DNA of 64,000 nt from CALMEH01 sp031409875 (GCA_031409875.1 JANNYB010000170.1:15529-79528); one strand, 5' to 3'; positions 42,281 to 50,810 are shown, counted from the stretch's first letter. The notes: generated from the letters alone by a model not told the origin. Numbers and translations: made by a program.

Positions 42281-43360
42281 ATGAATGATACAAAACCAAT
42301 TAGACACGGCGAAGAATTAAACGTCGAAAATCTGCAAACATTTTTGCGCGAAAATCTTGGCGTAAATACTGATGAAATCAAGATTTTGCAATTTCCTTCG
42401 GGAAGTTCAAATCTGACATACTGCATAAAAATCGGCGCAGACGAATATGTTTTGCGCCGTCCGCCGTTTGGCAATCAAGTCAAATCGGCGCACGATATGG
42501 CGCGGGAATTTAATGTTTTGTCGCGCCTTTCGGAAGTTTATAAACCTGCGCCAAAGCCGCTTATTTATTGCGCGGACGAATCAATTATCGGCTCGGAATT
42601 TTATTTAATGGAACGCCGCCACGGTTTAATTATTCGCGGCAAACTGTCAGAATCGCCTGCGGTAGCGGGTGGTTTAACTTTAGAAAACTCGCAAGATTTA
42701 AGAAAAAAAGTCGTTGAATCGTTTATCGAAAATTTAGTAAATTTACATTCGCTCGATTACAAAAAAATCGGCTTGGAAAATCTCGGCAAACCCGAAGGTT
42801 ACATCGAAAGACAAGTTACGGGCTGGACGAAACGCTATTTTAACGCAAAAACCGACGAACATTTTGAACTCGAAACCGCCATCGAATGGCTGAACAGCAA
42901 TATTCCGAATGCAAGCGGCGCGTCGTTAATTCATAACGATTACAAATTCGATAACGTGATGCTGAATCCCGATAATTTAACCGAAATCGTCGCCGTTTTG
43001 GATTGGGAAATGACAACAATCGGCGAACCTTTGATGGATTTGGGTTCATCGCTGGCTTATTGGATGTCGAAAGATGCAGGCGCAATGATGCTTTCGATGC
43101 CGTTTAATCCGCGAGTTTTGATGGAAAATATTTCGCGCAAAGAATTAGTCGAAATCTACGAGGAAAAATCCGGCAAAGCGGTTTCCGACATCGTTTTTTA
43201 TTACGTTTTCGGCACATTCAAACTCGCCGTCATCGCCCAGCAAATTTATTTTCGATTTACAAAAGGTTTTACGAAAGACCAAAGATTTGCGACTTTTAAT
43301 CATTTCATTCACGCGCTCGGAAAAATCGCTCTGCACGGAATTGAAAGCGGAAAAATTTGA
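42281..43360 (+). CDS. APH-family phosphotransferase (ACAD10/LvaA kinase-like)
   Basis: 359 residues with an aminoglycoside-phosphotransferase fold: FPSGSSNLTYCI as the nucleotide loop, catalytic LIHNDYKFDNVML (Asp and Asn) near 213-225 and the metal motif VLDWEMTTIGEPLMDLG near 239-255. Similarity is closest to the kinase part of ACAD10/11 and to bacterial LvaA, which phosphorylate 4-hydroxyacyl-CoA before elimination by an acyl-CoA dehydrogenase; such a dehydrogenase is at 27764. Residues about 122-132 (LSESPAVAGG) come from a REP unit. There is no ribosome-binding site, because a terminator ends right at the start codon. Confidence 0.85.
   Translation: MNDTKPIRHGEELNVENLQTFLRENLGVNTDEIKILQFPSGSSNLTYCIKIGADEYVLRRPPFGNQVKSAHDMAREFNVLSRLSEVYKPAPKPLIYCADESIIGSEFYLMERRHGLIIRGKLSESPAVAGGLTLENSQDLRKKVVESFIENLVNLHSLDYKKIGLENLGKPEGYIERQVTGWTKRYFNAKTDEHFELETAIEWLNSNIPNASGASLIHNDYKFDNVMLNPDNLTEIVAVLDWEMTTIGEPLMDLGSSLAYWMSKDAGAMMLSMPFNPRVLMENISRKELVEIYEEKSGKAVSDIVFYYVFGTFKLAVIAQQIYFRFTKGFTKDQRFATFNHFIHALGKIALHGIESGKI
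42645..42676 (+). repeat. REP unit inside the APH-family gene
   Basis: GTCAGAATCGCCTGCGGTAG then CGGGTGGTTTA, nearly identical to the intergenic REP pair at 10855-10964. Read as L-S-E-S-P-A-V-A-G-G. Confidence 0.88.
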
Positions 43361-43470
43361 AGTTTCCCGGCGGCGGCGGCGAGTGATTTAATTTTTGTTA
43401 CCCGAAGATTGTGTTGAAATAAGCGAAAAACGCTAAATTCGACTCATCTCAAAAAAATGACGAAAGCAAA

Positions 43471-43504
43471 CGACTCGGCGTGATTCGTCCGATTCGTTTT
43501 TTTT
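43471..43504 (+). terminator. Rho-independent terminator after the APH-family gene
   Basis: Stem CGACTCGG/CCGATTCG (one G-T pair) with a 10-base loop and eight T, 20 bases before the serA start. Confidence 0.75.
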
Positions 43505-43523
43505 GTTTATAATCTTTCCTTTT

Positions 43524-44759
43524 ATGAATATTCAGCAAACATCTTATCCGCGCAATAAAATTAAAATACTTTTGCTCGAAAATATTTCGGCTTCGGCAGT
43601 CGAAGAATTAAATCAGAGCGGTTACGCGGAAATTAAACAACTTAAAGGCGCACTCAGCGAAACGGATTTAATCGAAGCGATCAAAGGCGTGCATATTTTG
43701 GGCATTCGCTCAAAGTCGCAAATTACGGAAAAAGTTCTTGAAAACGCCGATAAATTATTGGCAATCGGCTGTTTTTGTATCGGCACGAATCAAGTTGATT
43801 TACAAAACGCGACAAAACGCGGCATCGCGGTTTTCAACGCACCTTATTCAAATACGCGCTCGGTTGCCGAATTGGTAATCGGTTTGTGCGTGATGCTGAT
43901 TCGCAAAATTTCGGACAAAAACATCGCCGCGCACAACGGAATTTGGTTGAAAGAAGCAAAGGGAAGTTTTGAACTTCGCGGCAAAACTTTGGGAATTATC
44001 GGCTATGGAAATATCGGTTCGCAAGTTTCCGTAATGGCGGAAGCAATGGGTTTGAACGTGATTTATTATGACGTTTTAACGAAATTGCCGCACGGAAACG
44101 CCAAACAAATCCGCGATGTTCACGAACTTTTGAATCAATCCGACATCGTTACGTTGCACGTTCCTTCGGACAAAACGACGCGCAATATGATGAACGAAAA
44201 AACGATTTCGGCTTTGAAAAAAGGCGCAATTTTTCTGAATTATTCACGCGGCGACGTGGTTGATTTGGACGCTTTGCAAAAAGCCGTCGAATCGGGCGCA
44301 ATTTCGGGCGCGGCAGTTGATGTTTTTCCGCAAGAACCTGAAAAAAACGGCGACGAATTTTCCAGCGTTTTGCAAAATCTGCCGAACGTAATTTTAACGC
44401 CGCACATCGGCGGCTCGACCGAAGAAGCGCAAGCAAATATCGGTTTGGACGTTACGGCAAAACTGATAAACTATTTAGAGTTAGGCACTTCCAACGGCTC
44501 GCATACTGTTCCCGAAGTAAATCTTTCGCCGCAAACCGACACACATCGAATCTTGCACATACACGAAAATATTCCCGGCGTTCTCTCGGAAATTAACTCG
44601 AAACTCTCAGAACGCGGCATCAATATTTTAGGTCAATTCTTAAAAACCAACGACGAAATCGGCTATGTGATTTTAGATATTGATTCAGAATTATCGAAAA
44701 AAGCATTCGAGATTTTGAAGGAAGTTCGCGGCACGATAAAAACGCGGATGGTTTATTAA
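43524..44759 (+). CDS. serA: D-3-phosphoglycerate dehydrogenase with ACT domain
   Basis: 411 residues, the E. coli SerA size. It oxidises 3-phosphoglycerate to 3-phosphohydroxypyruvate with NAD+, the first step of serine synthesis. NAD-binding GIIGYGNIGSQ at about 155-165, catalytic Arg in NYSRGDVVD, and the His in LTPHIGGST near 292-300. A C-terminal ACT domain (RILHIHENIPGVLSEINSKL) provides serine feedback binding. ATG 43524 is used; an upstream TTG frame has no support. It is followed one base later by the TIGR01777 gene, so the two are probably co-transcribed. Confidence 0.93.
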   Translation: MNIQQTSYPRNKIKILLLENISASAVEELNQSGYAEIKQLKGALSETDLIEAIKGVHILGIRSKSQITEKVLENADKLLAIGCFCIGTNQVDLQNATKRGIAVFNAPYSNTRSVAELVIGLCVMLIRKISDKNIAAHNGIWLKEAKGSFELRGKTLGIIGYGNIGSQVSVMAEAMGLNVIYYDVLTKLPHGNAKQIRDVHELLNQSDIVTLHVPSDKTTRNMMNEKTISALKKGAIFLNYSRGDVVDLDALQKAVESGAISGAAVDVFPQEPEKNGDEFSSVLQNLPNVILTPHIGGSTEEAQANIGLDVTAKLINYLELGTSNGSHTVPEVNLSPQTDTHRILHIHENIPGVLSEINSKLSERGINILGQFLKTNDEIGYVILDIDSELSKKAFEILKEVRGTIKTRMVY

Positions 44760-44760
44760 A

Positions 44761-45714
44761 ATGAAAATTGTAATTCCGGGCGGAACAGGACAAGTCGGCA
44801 CGATTTTGGCGCGAGATTTTCACGCAAAAGGTTACGAAGTTGTAATTTTGAGTCGTAAAGCATCTGACAAATTCGACTGGCGCGTGGTTGAATGGAACGC
44901 GAAAACACTTGGCGATTGGGCGCAGGAATTTGAAGGCGCGGATGTTGTCATAAATCTTGCCGGACGCATCGTAAATTGTCGTTATAATGCGGAAAATCGG
45001 CGGCAAATTATGGATTCGCGGGTTGATTCGACAAAAGTTGTCGGCGAAGCGATTTTGAAAGCGAAAAATCCGCCGCGAATTTGGCTTCAAGCCTCGACCG
45101 CGACAATTTACGCGCATCGGTTTGACGCGCCGAATGATGAATTAGACGGAATTATCGGCGGCAATGAACCGAGTGCGCCCGACACTTGGAATTTTAGTAT
45201 TGATGTCGCTAAAAGTTGGGAAACATCGGCGAATGAGTTTGATTTGCCAAAAACGCGGCTGGTTTTGATGCGTTCGGCAATGACGATGTCGCCCGATAAA
45301 GACGGCATTTTTGACGTAATGTTAGGACTTGTCAAAAAAGGTTTGGGCGGCACGGCAGGCAACGGAAAGCAATATATTTCTTGGATTCACGACCGCGATT
45401 TTATTCGTGCGGTTGATTGGTTGATTGAACACGAAGAGTTGTCGGGCGCGATTAATATTTCATCGCCTAATCCTTTGCCGAATAAAGAATTTATGAAGAT
45501 TTTCCGTGATGCTTGGGGAACAAAAATCGGTTTGCCCGCGACAAAATTGATGCTCGAAATCGGCGCAATTTTTATGCGGACGGAAACAGAATTGATTTTG
45601 AAAAGCCGCCGCGTCGTGCCGACGAGATTGTTGCAGTCGGGCTTTAAATTCGAGTTTCCGAATTGGGAAGAGGCGGCGCGTGATTTGTGCGAAAAAAGCC
45701 GAAGAATCGGATGA
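44761..45714 (+). CDS. TIGR01777-family NAD(P)-dependent epimerase/oxidoreductase
   Basis: 317 residues of the SDR-like TIGR01777 (YfcH/SulA) family. The dinucleotide loop is VIPGGTGQVGTILARDF at about 4-20, followed by VINLAGRIVNCRYNAENR near 62-79 and LQASTATIYAHRF near 102-114, both typical. The C-terminal DUF1731 helix region (VVPTRLLQSGFKFEFPNWEE) is present. The reaction is unknown for the family. The next gene overlaps by four bases. Confidence 0.9.
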   Translation: MKIVIPGGTGQVGTILARDFHAKGYEVVILSRKASDKFDWRVVEWNAKTLGDWAQEFEGADVVINLAGRIVNCRYNAENRRQIMDSRVDSTKVVGEAILKAKNPPRIWLQASTATIYAHRFDAPNDELDGIIGGNEPSAPDTWNFSIDVAKSWETSANEFDLPKTRLVLMRSAMTMSPDKDGIFDVMLGLVKKGLGGTAGNGKQYISWIHDRDFIRAVDWLIEHEELSGAINISSPNPLPNKEFMKIFRDAWGTKIGLPATKLMLEIGAIFMRTETELILKSRRVVPTRLLQSGFKFEFPNWEEAARDLCEKSRRIG

Positions 45715-46049
45715 AAGATTTACCCGAAGCAAGCGTTTATGAAATCGCTTTAGTTTTTTTAGGTTCGCGCCATAAATACGTCTGCGAAGGAAAATCAATG
45801 AATCCGACTTTGAAAGACGGCGAAACGGTTTTGGTTGACCGCGAAGCCGAAATCGAAATCGGCGACATCGTAGTTGCCAAACATCCGCTTGAACAATCAA
45901 CCGAAATCGTCAAAAGAATCGAACGCATCAACAGTCGCGGTCATTATTTTCTTGTCGGCGATAATTTGGAGGACAGCAACGACAGCCGACATTTCGGCGC
46001 GGTTTCGAGAGAATATATCAAAGGAAAAGTCGTGGCGCGTTTAAGCTAA
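45711..46049 (+). CDS. small S26 signal-peptidase-like protease (SodX-like)
   Basis: 112 residues. CEGKSMNPTL supplies catalytic Ser29 and IVKRIERI supplies Lys68, a 39-residue spacing as in signal peptidase I; GDNLEDSNDSRHFG is the conserved box E. There is no membrane anchor, unlike true signal peptidases, so it resembles the short nickel-SOD maturation proteases, though no SOD gene is nearby. The ATG overlaps the previous stop as ATGA. Substrate unknown. Confidence 0.85.
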   Translation: MKDLPEASVYEIALVFLGSRHKYVCEGKSMNPTLKDGETVLVDREAEIEIGDIVVAKHPLEQSTEIVKRIERINSRGHYFLVGDNLEDSNDSRHFGAVSREYIKGKVVARLS

Positions 46050-46056
46050 AGAAATA

Positions 46057-46141
46057 TTTAACCGCGAAACACGCGAAATACACGAAAAAAAGAAATTCTT
46101 TGGTTTTATTTTTCGTGTATTTCGCGTGTTTCGTGGTTAAA
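46057..46141. repeat. inverted repeat of CGCGAAACA-type nonamers
   Basis: 33-base arms (46057-46089 and 46109-46141) made of repeating CGCGAAACA/CGCGAAATA/CACGAAAAA words. Lies between convergent genes and should end transcription from both sides. A close relative is at 49707-49779. Confidence 0.88.
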
Positions 46142-46146
46142 AAATC

Positions 46147-46917
46147 TTAAGTTTTCAGCCGCTCGGCGATTAATTTATAAGCCTGAAAATTATAGACTAA
46201 GCCGATGTGTGTTCCGGTAACTTCAAAATTATTTTCTTCAAAAACGGAGCGGCAATTTTTCCAATCAACGATGCCGTCGGATTTGGTGTAGATGGCGGTG
46301 CGCCGAACTTTTTGCGGCAAATCGGTTTGCAGAGCTTGGACGGTTGTGCAGAGGCAATGTCCCGTGTAGCAATTCGGGAATTCGGATTTGTCGGTTTTGG
46401 CAAAGATGCGGGCGCGGATTTTTTCCGCCATTTTGACGACTTTCGGATGCGAACGAACGCCGCGAAAAGGCGACGCAAGTGTAATAACCGATTCGACAAT
46501 ATCGGAATTTTGCACCGCTGCCGAGCGCGATAAAACTCCGCCCAAACTGTGTCCGATGAGATGAACTTTTTTGCCTGTTTCGGCGTGTGCGCGTTTGATT
46601 GTGGCGATTAATTTCTCCGAAAGCGAATGCAAACAATCGGCGTTCCAACCGATATTTGAAAAATAAGGTTTATAGCCGATGCGCGACAGCCACAAATATA
46701 ATTCGCCCAAATAAATGTCTTGACCGAGAAAACCCGGAACGACAACAACGGGCGAACCGTCGCCTTTCGGCACGCCGAACCCGAACCAAACAGGCGAAAG
46801 ATGCAGCAAAGTCCAATCAACGCCGACCAGAGATTCAAACCAAATCGGCAGCGCAGATTCGCGCATATCTTTATCGAATCCCGTAAATGCTTCAATTTCC
46901 CCTTCAAGAATATCCAT
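46147..46917 (-). CDS. lipase/esterase of the alpha/beta-hydrolase fold
   Basis: 256 residues. VVVVPGFLG near 57-65 is the oxyanion segment and LIGHSLGGVLSRSAA at about 120-134 carries nucleophile Ser124, as in triacylglycerol lipases of the EstA/LipA group; His in TGTHIGLVYN near 238 is the probable triad member. No signal peptide, so it is probably cytosolic. It lies beside the WS/DGAT gene on the same strand (84-base gap), so a role in wax-ester or triacylglycerol turnover is plausible. Confidence 0.82.
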   Translation of the reverse strand: MDILEGEIEAFTGFDKDMRESALPIWFESLVGVDWTLLHLSPVWFGFGVPKGDGSPVVVVPGFLGQDIYLGELYLWLSRIGYKPYFSNIGWNADCLHSLSEKLIATIKRAHAETGKKVHLIGHSLGGVLSRSAAVQNSDIVESVITLASPFRGVRSHPKVVKMAEKIRARIFAKTDKSEFPNCYTGHCLCTTVQALQTDLPQKVRRTAIYTKSDGIVDWKNCRSVFEENNFEVTGTHIGLVYNFQAYKLIAERLKT

Positions 46918-46927
46918 TTTTTATTGA

Positions 46928-46992
46928 ACCGCAGAGACGCGGAGACGCAGAGTTTTTTATAAAATTTCTCCGCGTCTCTGCGTCTCTGCGGT
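46928..46992. repeat. inverted repeat of octamer words
   Basis: 25-base arms, ACCGCAGAGACGCGGAGACG... at 46928-46952 and near complement at 46968-46992, built from CGCAGAGA/CGCGGAGA octamers. Fills the gap between the lipase and WS/DGAT genes. Confidence 0.85.
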
Positions 46993-47001
46993 GAACTTTC
47001 C

Positions 47002-48441
47002 TCACGCCTTTGCGCTTGCTGTTTGATGTTCTAATGTTTCGACCGTTTGCAGTAAATCTATGAAAACTTCGTCCAAGATTTCCTTGAACTTTTCGACATC
47101 GGGCATTGCTTGCGCGTCCGACGACAGCCCAAAATAGAGCATTTGATTATAACTCAAAATCGCGCAACCCAAGCCCAAACCGTAGCCGATTGGAACATAC
47201 GGATATTGAATCAGCATCTTTTTGCCCGCGAGATAAAGGGGAACTTGCGGACCCGGAACATTCGTCGCCACCATATTAAACGGCGGAAACGGCAAATCGG
47301 CGATTTGTCCCAAAATTGATTGCAGAGGTGCGGGAATTATTCCGTAAATCGCGCCGAACATCATCAAACCTTCAGCCAATTTCGCTTCCTTCATCAGAGC
47401 AGTTTTTTGATTGACGTGTTGAAAACGCTCCGGTATAGATTCAATATCGAGAGAAATTTCGACAGGCAAAATCGAGATTAAATTTCCGAGTGCGCCGCGC
47501 TGGTCTTTTTGACGCAAGCTGACCGGCACCATAAAACGCATTTGTTTGCCTTTGATTTTTTGCCCGTGAAATGTCGTATAACGCGCTACGGATTCGCTCA
47601 AAACCGTCAAAACGACATCGTTGACCGTTCCGCCCAAAACATTTCTGACCTTTCTCGCGTCTGCAAAAGAAAATTCGCTCCACGCAAGCCGTCTTTCGCC
47701 CGAACATTTTCCGTTAAACGGCAACATCGGCGGCGGCGTGGCGATAGCGGGCAAAACTTGCGCGAGTTGCGGCAGATTTTCGACTGTTTCCGCCTTCGCC
47801 AAATTTGAAGCCATATAAAGCAAGCCGCCTTGCATTTCCATCAACCGCGAAGTCGTTTCCTGCAATCCGCCCAACACGGATTCAAAAAGTCTTTGAATCG
47901 GCTCTTTTTTCGGCGCGGGTTCTTCTTTAACAATTTCCGGCTTTGGCGGCGCAGTCGAATCGGGCGAAATATCGAACATTATTTTTATCAAATCAACGCC
48001 CGAAATTCCGTCAACCATACAATGATGAACCTTCGCAATCATCGCCGAATTTCCGCCTTCAAAATCTTCGACAACATACAATTCCCAAAGCGGTTTGTTC
48101 CTGTCCATCACGCTCGAAAGCGTTTTGCCCGCGATTTCGGCTAATTCTTTTTCGTTGAGAGATTCTTTTTGTTCGACTTTGAAAATGTGTTTTTGGATGT
48201 CGAAATCTTCTGCCGATTCCCACGTCGGATGTCCGATATTAAAAGGATCAGGCACGACCTTTTGCACATAACGCGGAATCAGATGAAGGCGATCTTCAAT
48301 ATGTTTGACCAAATCGCGCTGTGTCAATTTGCCTTCAAAAATGCTCGTCGAGCCAATGTGCATCGGACATTCCTTTTTCTCAAGATAAAGAAACGCCGCA
48401 TCAATCGAAGTCAATCGGTGATTTAATTTTTGTTGGCTCAT
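47002..48441 (-). CDS. wax ester synthase/diacylglycerol acyltransferase (WS/DGAT)
   Basis: 479 residues, the family length. The acyltransferase motif HHCMVDG (His139-His140, Asp144, Gly145) is intact; other family signatures are SIDAAFLYLE near the N-terminus, NDVVLTVLSESVARY and FNMVATNVPGPQ. The enzyme joins acyl-CoA to fatty alcohol or diacylglycerol and makes neutral lipid at the inner membrane. Next to a lipase and upstream of phasin genes, so it is part of a probable storage-lipid locus. Confidence 0.92.
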   Translation of the reverse strand: MSQQKLNHRLTSIDAAFLYLEKKECPMHIGSTSIFEGKLTQRDLVKHIEDRLHLIPRYVQKVVPDPFNIGHPTWESAEDFDIQKHIFKVEQKESLNEKELAEIAGKTLSSVMDRNKPLWELYVVEDFEGGNSAMIAKVHHCMVDGISGVDLIKIMFDISPDSTAPPKPEIVKEEPAPKKEPIQRLFESVLGGLQETTSRLMEMQGGLLYMASNLAKAETVENLPQLAQVLPAIATPPPMLPFNGKCSGERRLAWSEFSFADARKVRNVLGGTVNDVVLTVLSESVARYTTFHGQKIKGKQMRFMVPVSLRQKDQRGALGNLISILPVEISLDIESIPERFQHVNQKTALMKEAKLAEGLMMFGAIYGIIPAPLQSILGQIADLPFPPFNMVATNVPGPQVPLYLAGKKMLIQYPYVPIGYGLGLGCAILSYNQMLYFGLSSDAQAMPDVEKFKEILDEVFIDLLQTVETLEHQTASAKA

Positions 48442-48446
48442 AAAAT

Positions 48447-48857
48447 TTACCGCATTTTTATCTCAAATTCGCCGTCTTGACGAAGAAAGCAAACATCAAA
48501 TAGCGAAAAGAAATTTGCCTGCCCTAAAATTAAAGTCGCATATTCTGAACTTGTCCAAGCAAATGCGAGTTCTACGGGCGGAAAATTTTCAACTTGAGCA
48601 TTTACAAATAACGCTCTGGCTTCATAATTTGCTAAATTCCCCACTAATTGCAGTGGAATTCTTTGATTTTCCCAAATTGCGCCGAGTTCCAATCCAACTT
48701 TATAAGGCAAAACATTGACGGTTGAACCCGAATCTAAAAGACCGACAACTTGTTTCGTATTACTGTTTAGCTCAAGCGTCAAAGGCAAATATGGCATTGC
48801 TTGCGGTAAAATTCTATCGGGTAAGTCTTTTAAGTAAGAATATTTATGTGATTGCAT
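48447..48857 (-). CDS. retropepsin-like aspartic protease
   Basis: 136 residues. GLLDSGSTVNVLP gives the DSGST active-site triplet at 42-46 (Asp42), and AFAWTSSEYATLILGQANFF resembles the ILG second motif of retroviral-type proteases. One such domain works as a homodimer. No signal peptide. The ATG overlaps the preceding small gene by 14 bases and the stop lies 5 bases before the WS/DGAT start. The pair looks like a small module placed in the lipid locus. Confidence 0.8.
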   Translation of the reverse strand: MQSHKYSYLKDLPDRILPQAMPYLPLTLELNSNTKQVVGLLDSGSTVNVLPYKVGLELGAIWENQRIPLQLVGNLANYEARALFVNAQVENFPPVELAFAWTSSEYATLILGQANFFSLFDVCFLRQDGEFEIKMR

Positions 48858-49056
48858 TAGCCTTTCGCTCGTCTATTAGTTTCTGTAAAACTCGGCTTGC
48901 CTCAAAAGCATCTGTTTGAGAAACAAACTCGTGTTCTCGATTGTCCGCAAATATCGAATCTTCTTTGGCTACTTCGCTCTCCAAAAACTGAATTGCACGA
49001 ATTTTGTCTTGACGATTTAATGTTTTTAATGTCGGTAAAACTTCTGTAATTATCAT
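48844..49056 (-). CDS. small hypothetical protein, 70 aa, partner of the retropepsin-like gene
   Basis: Starts MIITEVLPTLKTLNRQDKIR with AGGTGAG at good spacing, so ATG 49056 is preferred over the upstream frame to 49089. The chain is helical and acidic (EVAKEDSIFADNREHEF). It resembles the short helical proteins found before retropepsin-like proteases in many bacteria, but I do not have a family name. It overlaps the protease gene by 14 bases, so the two are coupled; antitoxin or substrate is possible. Confidence 0.6.
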   Translation of the reverse strand: MIITEVLPTLKTLNRQDKIRAIQFLESEVAKEDSIFADNREHEFVSQTDAFEASRVLQKLIDERKANAIT

Positions 49057-49106
49057 AATCTTTCTCACCTTATCAGACAATTTTAACATATTTTGCGGTT
49101 GATAAA

Positions 49107-49676
49107 TTATTCTTCATTGAATCCGGTTAAGTCGTAAGACATTGCGATTAAATCGTGCGTGCGGTTTTTGCGGTCAATGACGTAATCTGCCAAAAGTGCT
49201 TCGGCGGTAAATCCCAATTTTTCAAACACTTGGATCGCGCCTTTTTGTTCTGCCGCCATTCTTGCGACGACTTTCATTAAGCCTAATTCTTCGGCTTTGG
49301 CGAAAATTTCGCCTGCCAGAATATTGCCCAAACCTTTGCCGCGAGTTTCGGGCGCGAGAAGCAGAATGATTTCGCCTAAATGCCGCGACCAGACTTGTTC
49401 AGTTCGCATTAAACTTCCGTGTCCGACCAATTTTCCGCCGATTTCGACTAAAATCGTATGCCAATGATCTTTTTCAGTGCGTTTTATCCAATTTTCGACA
49501 AATTCTTCGCTCGTAATGTCGAACGAAAGAAAAAGCAAATCGTCTTCGGGAAGCGTGCGCCCGAATTTAAGAAGCGCGTTTTTATCGTCCGCCGTCATCA
49601 AACGCAAAGTTACGTTTGCACCGTCAATGTTTGTCGTCCAAGGATATTTTCGTTTTTTCGCTGCGTGTTTCGCCAT
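49107..49676 (-). CDS. GNAT-family N-acetyltransferase
   Basis: 189 residues with an acetyl-CoA loop, ETRGKGLGNILAGEIFAKAE near 113-132, and the later VFEKLGFTAEALL typical of GNAT enzymes. The N-terminus is strongly basic (AKKRKYPW). No clear Shine-Dalgarno. Substrate unknown. It lies on the minus strand between the retropepsin module and the phasin genes, 51 bases from the former. Confidence 0.85.
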   Translation of the reverse strand: MAKHAAKKRKYPWTTNIDGANVTLRLMTADDKNALLKFGRTLPEDDLLFLSFDITSEEFVENWIKRTEKDHWHTILVEIGGKLVGHGSLMRTEQVWSRHLGEIILLLAPETRGKGLGNILAGEIFAKAEELGLMKVVARMAAEQKGAIQVFEKLGFTAEALLADYVIDRKNRTHDLIAMSYDLTGFNEE

Positions 49677-49706
49677 TTTGTTAAATTAACACAAATCAAG
49701 AATTTT

Positions 49707-49779
49707 TTGCCCGCGAAACACACGAAATACGCGAAAAAAAGAAAAATAATTTCGTGTATTTCGTATGTTTCGCGGGCAA
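49707..49779. repeat. inverted repeat of CGCGAAACA-type nonamers
   Basis: Arms TTGCCCGCGAAACACACGAA... (49707-49737) and near complement (49751-49779). Same word family as 46057-46141; ends just after the phasin stop codon. Confidence 0.85.
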
Positions 49780-49786
49780 TAATAAA

Positions 49787-50590
49787 TTATTTCTTATCTT
49801 TCGAGCCGAAAATCGGCAGTTGCGTTGCCATATCGAGCCAGCGTTTTTGGATTTCGACGTAGCTGTTCATCGTGTTTTCGGCGAAATCGGCAACCGTATT
49901 TATCGGCGAATTGTCGCCTTGATTCAAGCCTTGTTTGACGGCTTTGAGCATTTGCGCGTTTTGCTGTTTCGCAAAATCGAGCCAAGCCGTGCGAAGTTGA
50001 ACCAAAGTTTCAACACCTTGTCCGGCAGTTTCCTGCAAAGTTCCCAAGATATTCGGGTTTGAAAAATCCGCGCCCGATTGGACAGCTTGCATCAAATCTG
50101 CGCTTTGTTTCATCGCAATTTCCGCAAACCGTTTTTGTGCCGCAATAAAACTTTCCGCACCTTGTTTCGCCCAACTCGATAACGCTTCGGTCGGCGCATT
50201 ATTCGACATTCCCATCACGTCCGAAACGGTTTTGAAAACCAGAGTCGTTTGCTGTGTCGTAATTTCGAGCCACATTTTTTGCGCTTCAATCAGTTGATTA
50301 ACAACGACTTGCGCGAAATCCGCCGGCATTTGAGTTGCACTCGCCGCGCTAACTTTCGGCGCAGATTGCTTTGCTTCCGTTTTCGGTTCAGCCGGTTTTG
50401 CCGCAGCTTTCGGCGCGGCTTTCGGCTTCGGCGCAGTCTTCGGCTTCGGCGCGGTTTTCGGTTTCGCTTCGGCTTTTGGTGTTTCTACTTTTTTCGTTTC
50501 GGCTTTCGGCGTTTCTACTTTTGCCGTTTCTGTTTTCGGTGTTTCAATTTTCGTTTCCGGTTTTTTCGGTGCTTTTTTTTCGTCTGCCAT
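49787..50590 (-). CDS. phasin-type granule protein with Lys/Pro/Ala-rich N-terminus
   Basis: 267 residues. Residues 1-90 are low-complexity Lys-Pro-Glu-Thr then Pro-Lys-Ala repeats (KAAPKAAAKPAEPKTEA), histone-H1-like and possibly DNA- or granule-surface-binding, as in PhaM-like proteins. Residues about 95-260 are helical (LIEAQKMWLEITTQQTTLVF, FIAAQKRFAEIAMKQ, LRTAWLDFAKQQNAQML), matching Phasin_2. Phasins coat storage granules. AAGGA precedes the ATG. Its neighbour is a second phasin and phaR; no PHA synthase is in the window. Confidence 0.82.
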   Translation of the reverse strand: MADEKKAPKKPETKIETPKTETAKVETPKAETKKVETPKAEAKPKTAPKPKTAPKPKAAPKAAAKPAEPKTEAKQSAPKVSAASATQMPADFAQVVVNQLIEAQKMWLEITTQQTTLVFKTVSDVMGMSNNAPTEALSSWAKQGAESFIAAQKRFAEIAMKQSADLMQAVQSGADFSNPNILGTLQETAGQGVETLVQLRTAWLDFAKQQNAQMLKAVKQGLNQGDNSPINTVADFAENTMNSYVEIQKRWLDMATQLPIFGSKDKK

Positions 50591-50604
50591 AGTTTTTTCC
50601 TTTT

Positions 50605-50747
50605 AAAAGTTTTGAGTCCCGCCTTTAGGCGGCTTTCTGCCAGCGAAGCGAAGCAGAAATTCGTTATAAATCCAAAGTTCTCAGTTAATACAAAACCGCT
50701 TCGCTTCGCTTGCGGTTTGCCGCCTGAAGGCGGGACTCAGAACTTTT
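50605..50747. repeat. compound inverted repeat, 143 bp
   Basis: Arms AAAAGTTTTGAGTCCCGCCT... (50605-50633) and near complement (50719-50747), with CTTTAGGCGG hairpins and inner CTGCCAGCGAAGCGAAGCAG and GCTTCGCTTCGCTTGCGG blocks. Lies between the two phasin genes. Confidence 0.9.
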
Positions 50748-50810
50748 AATATAAATAAAAAAGTCCGCGATTGAAAACAACCGCAGACCTTTTTGAGGAG
50801 GGAACTTTTA

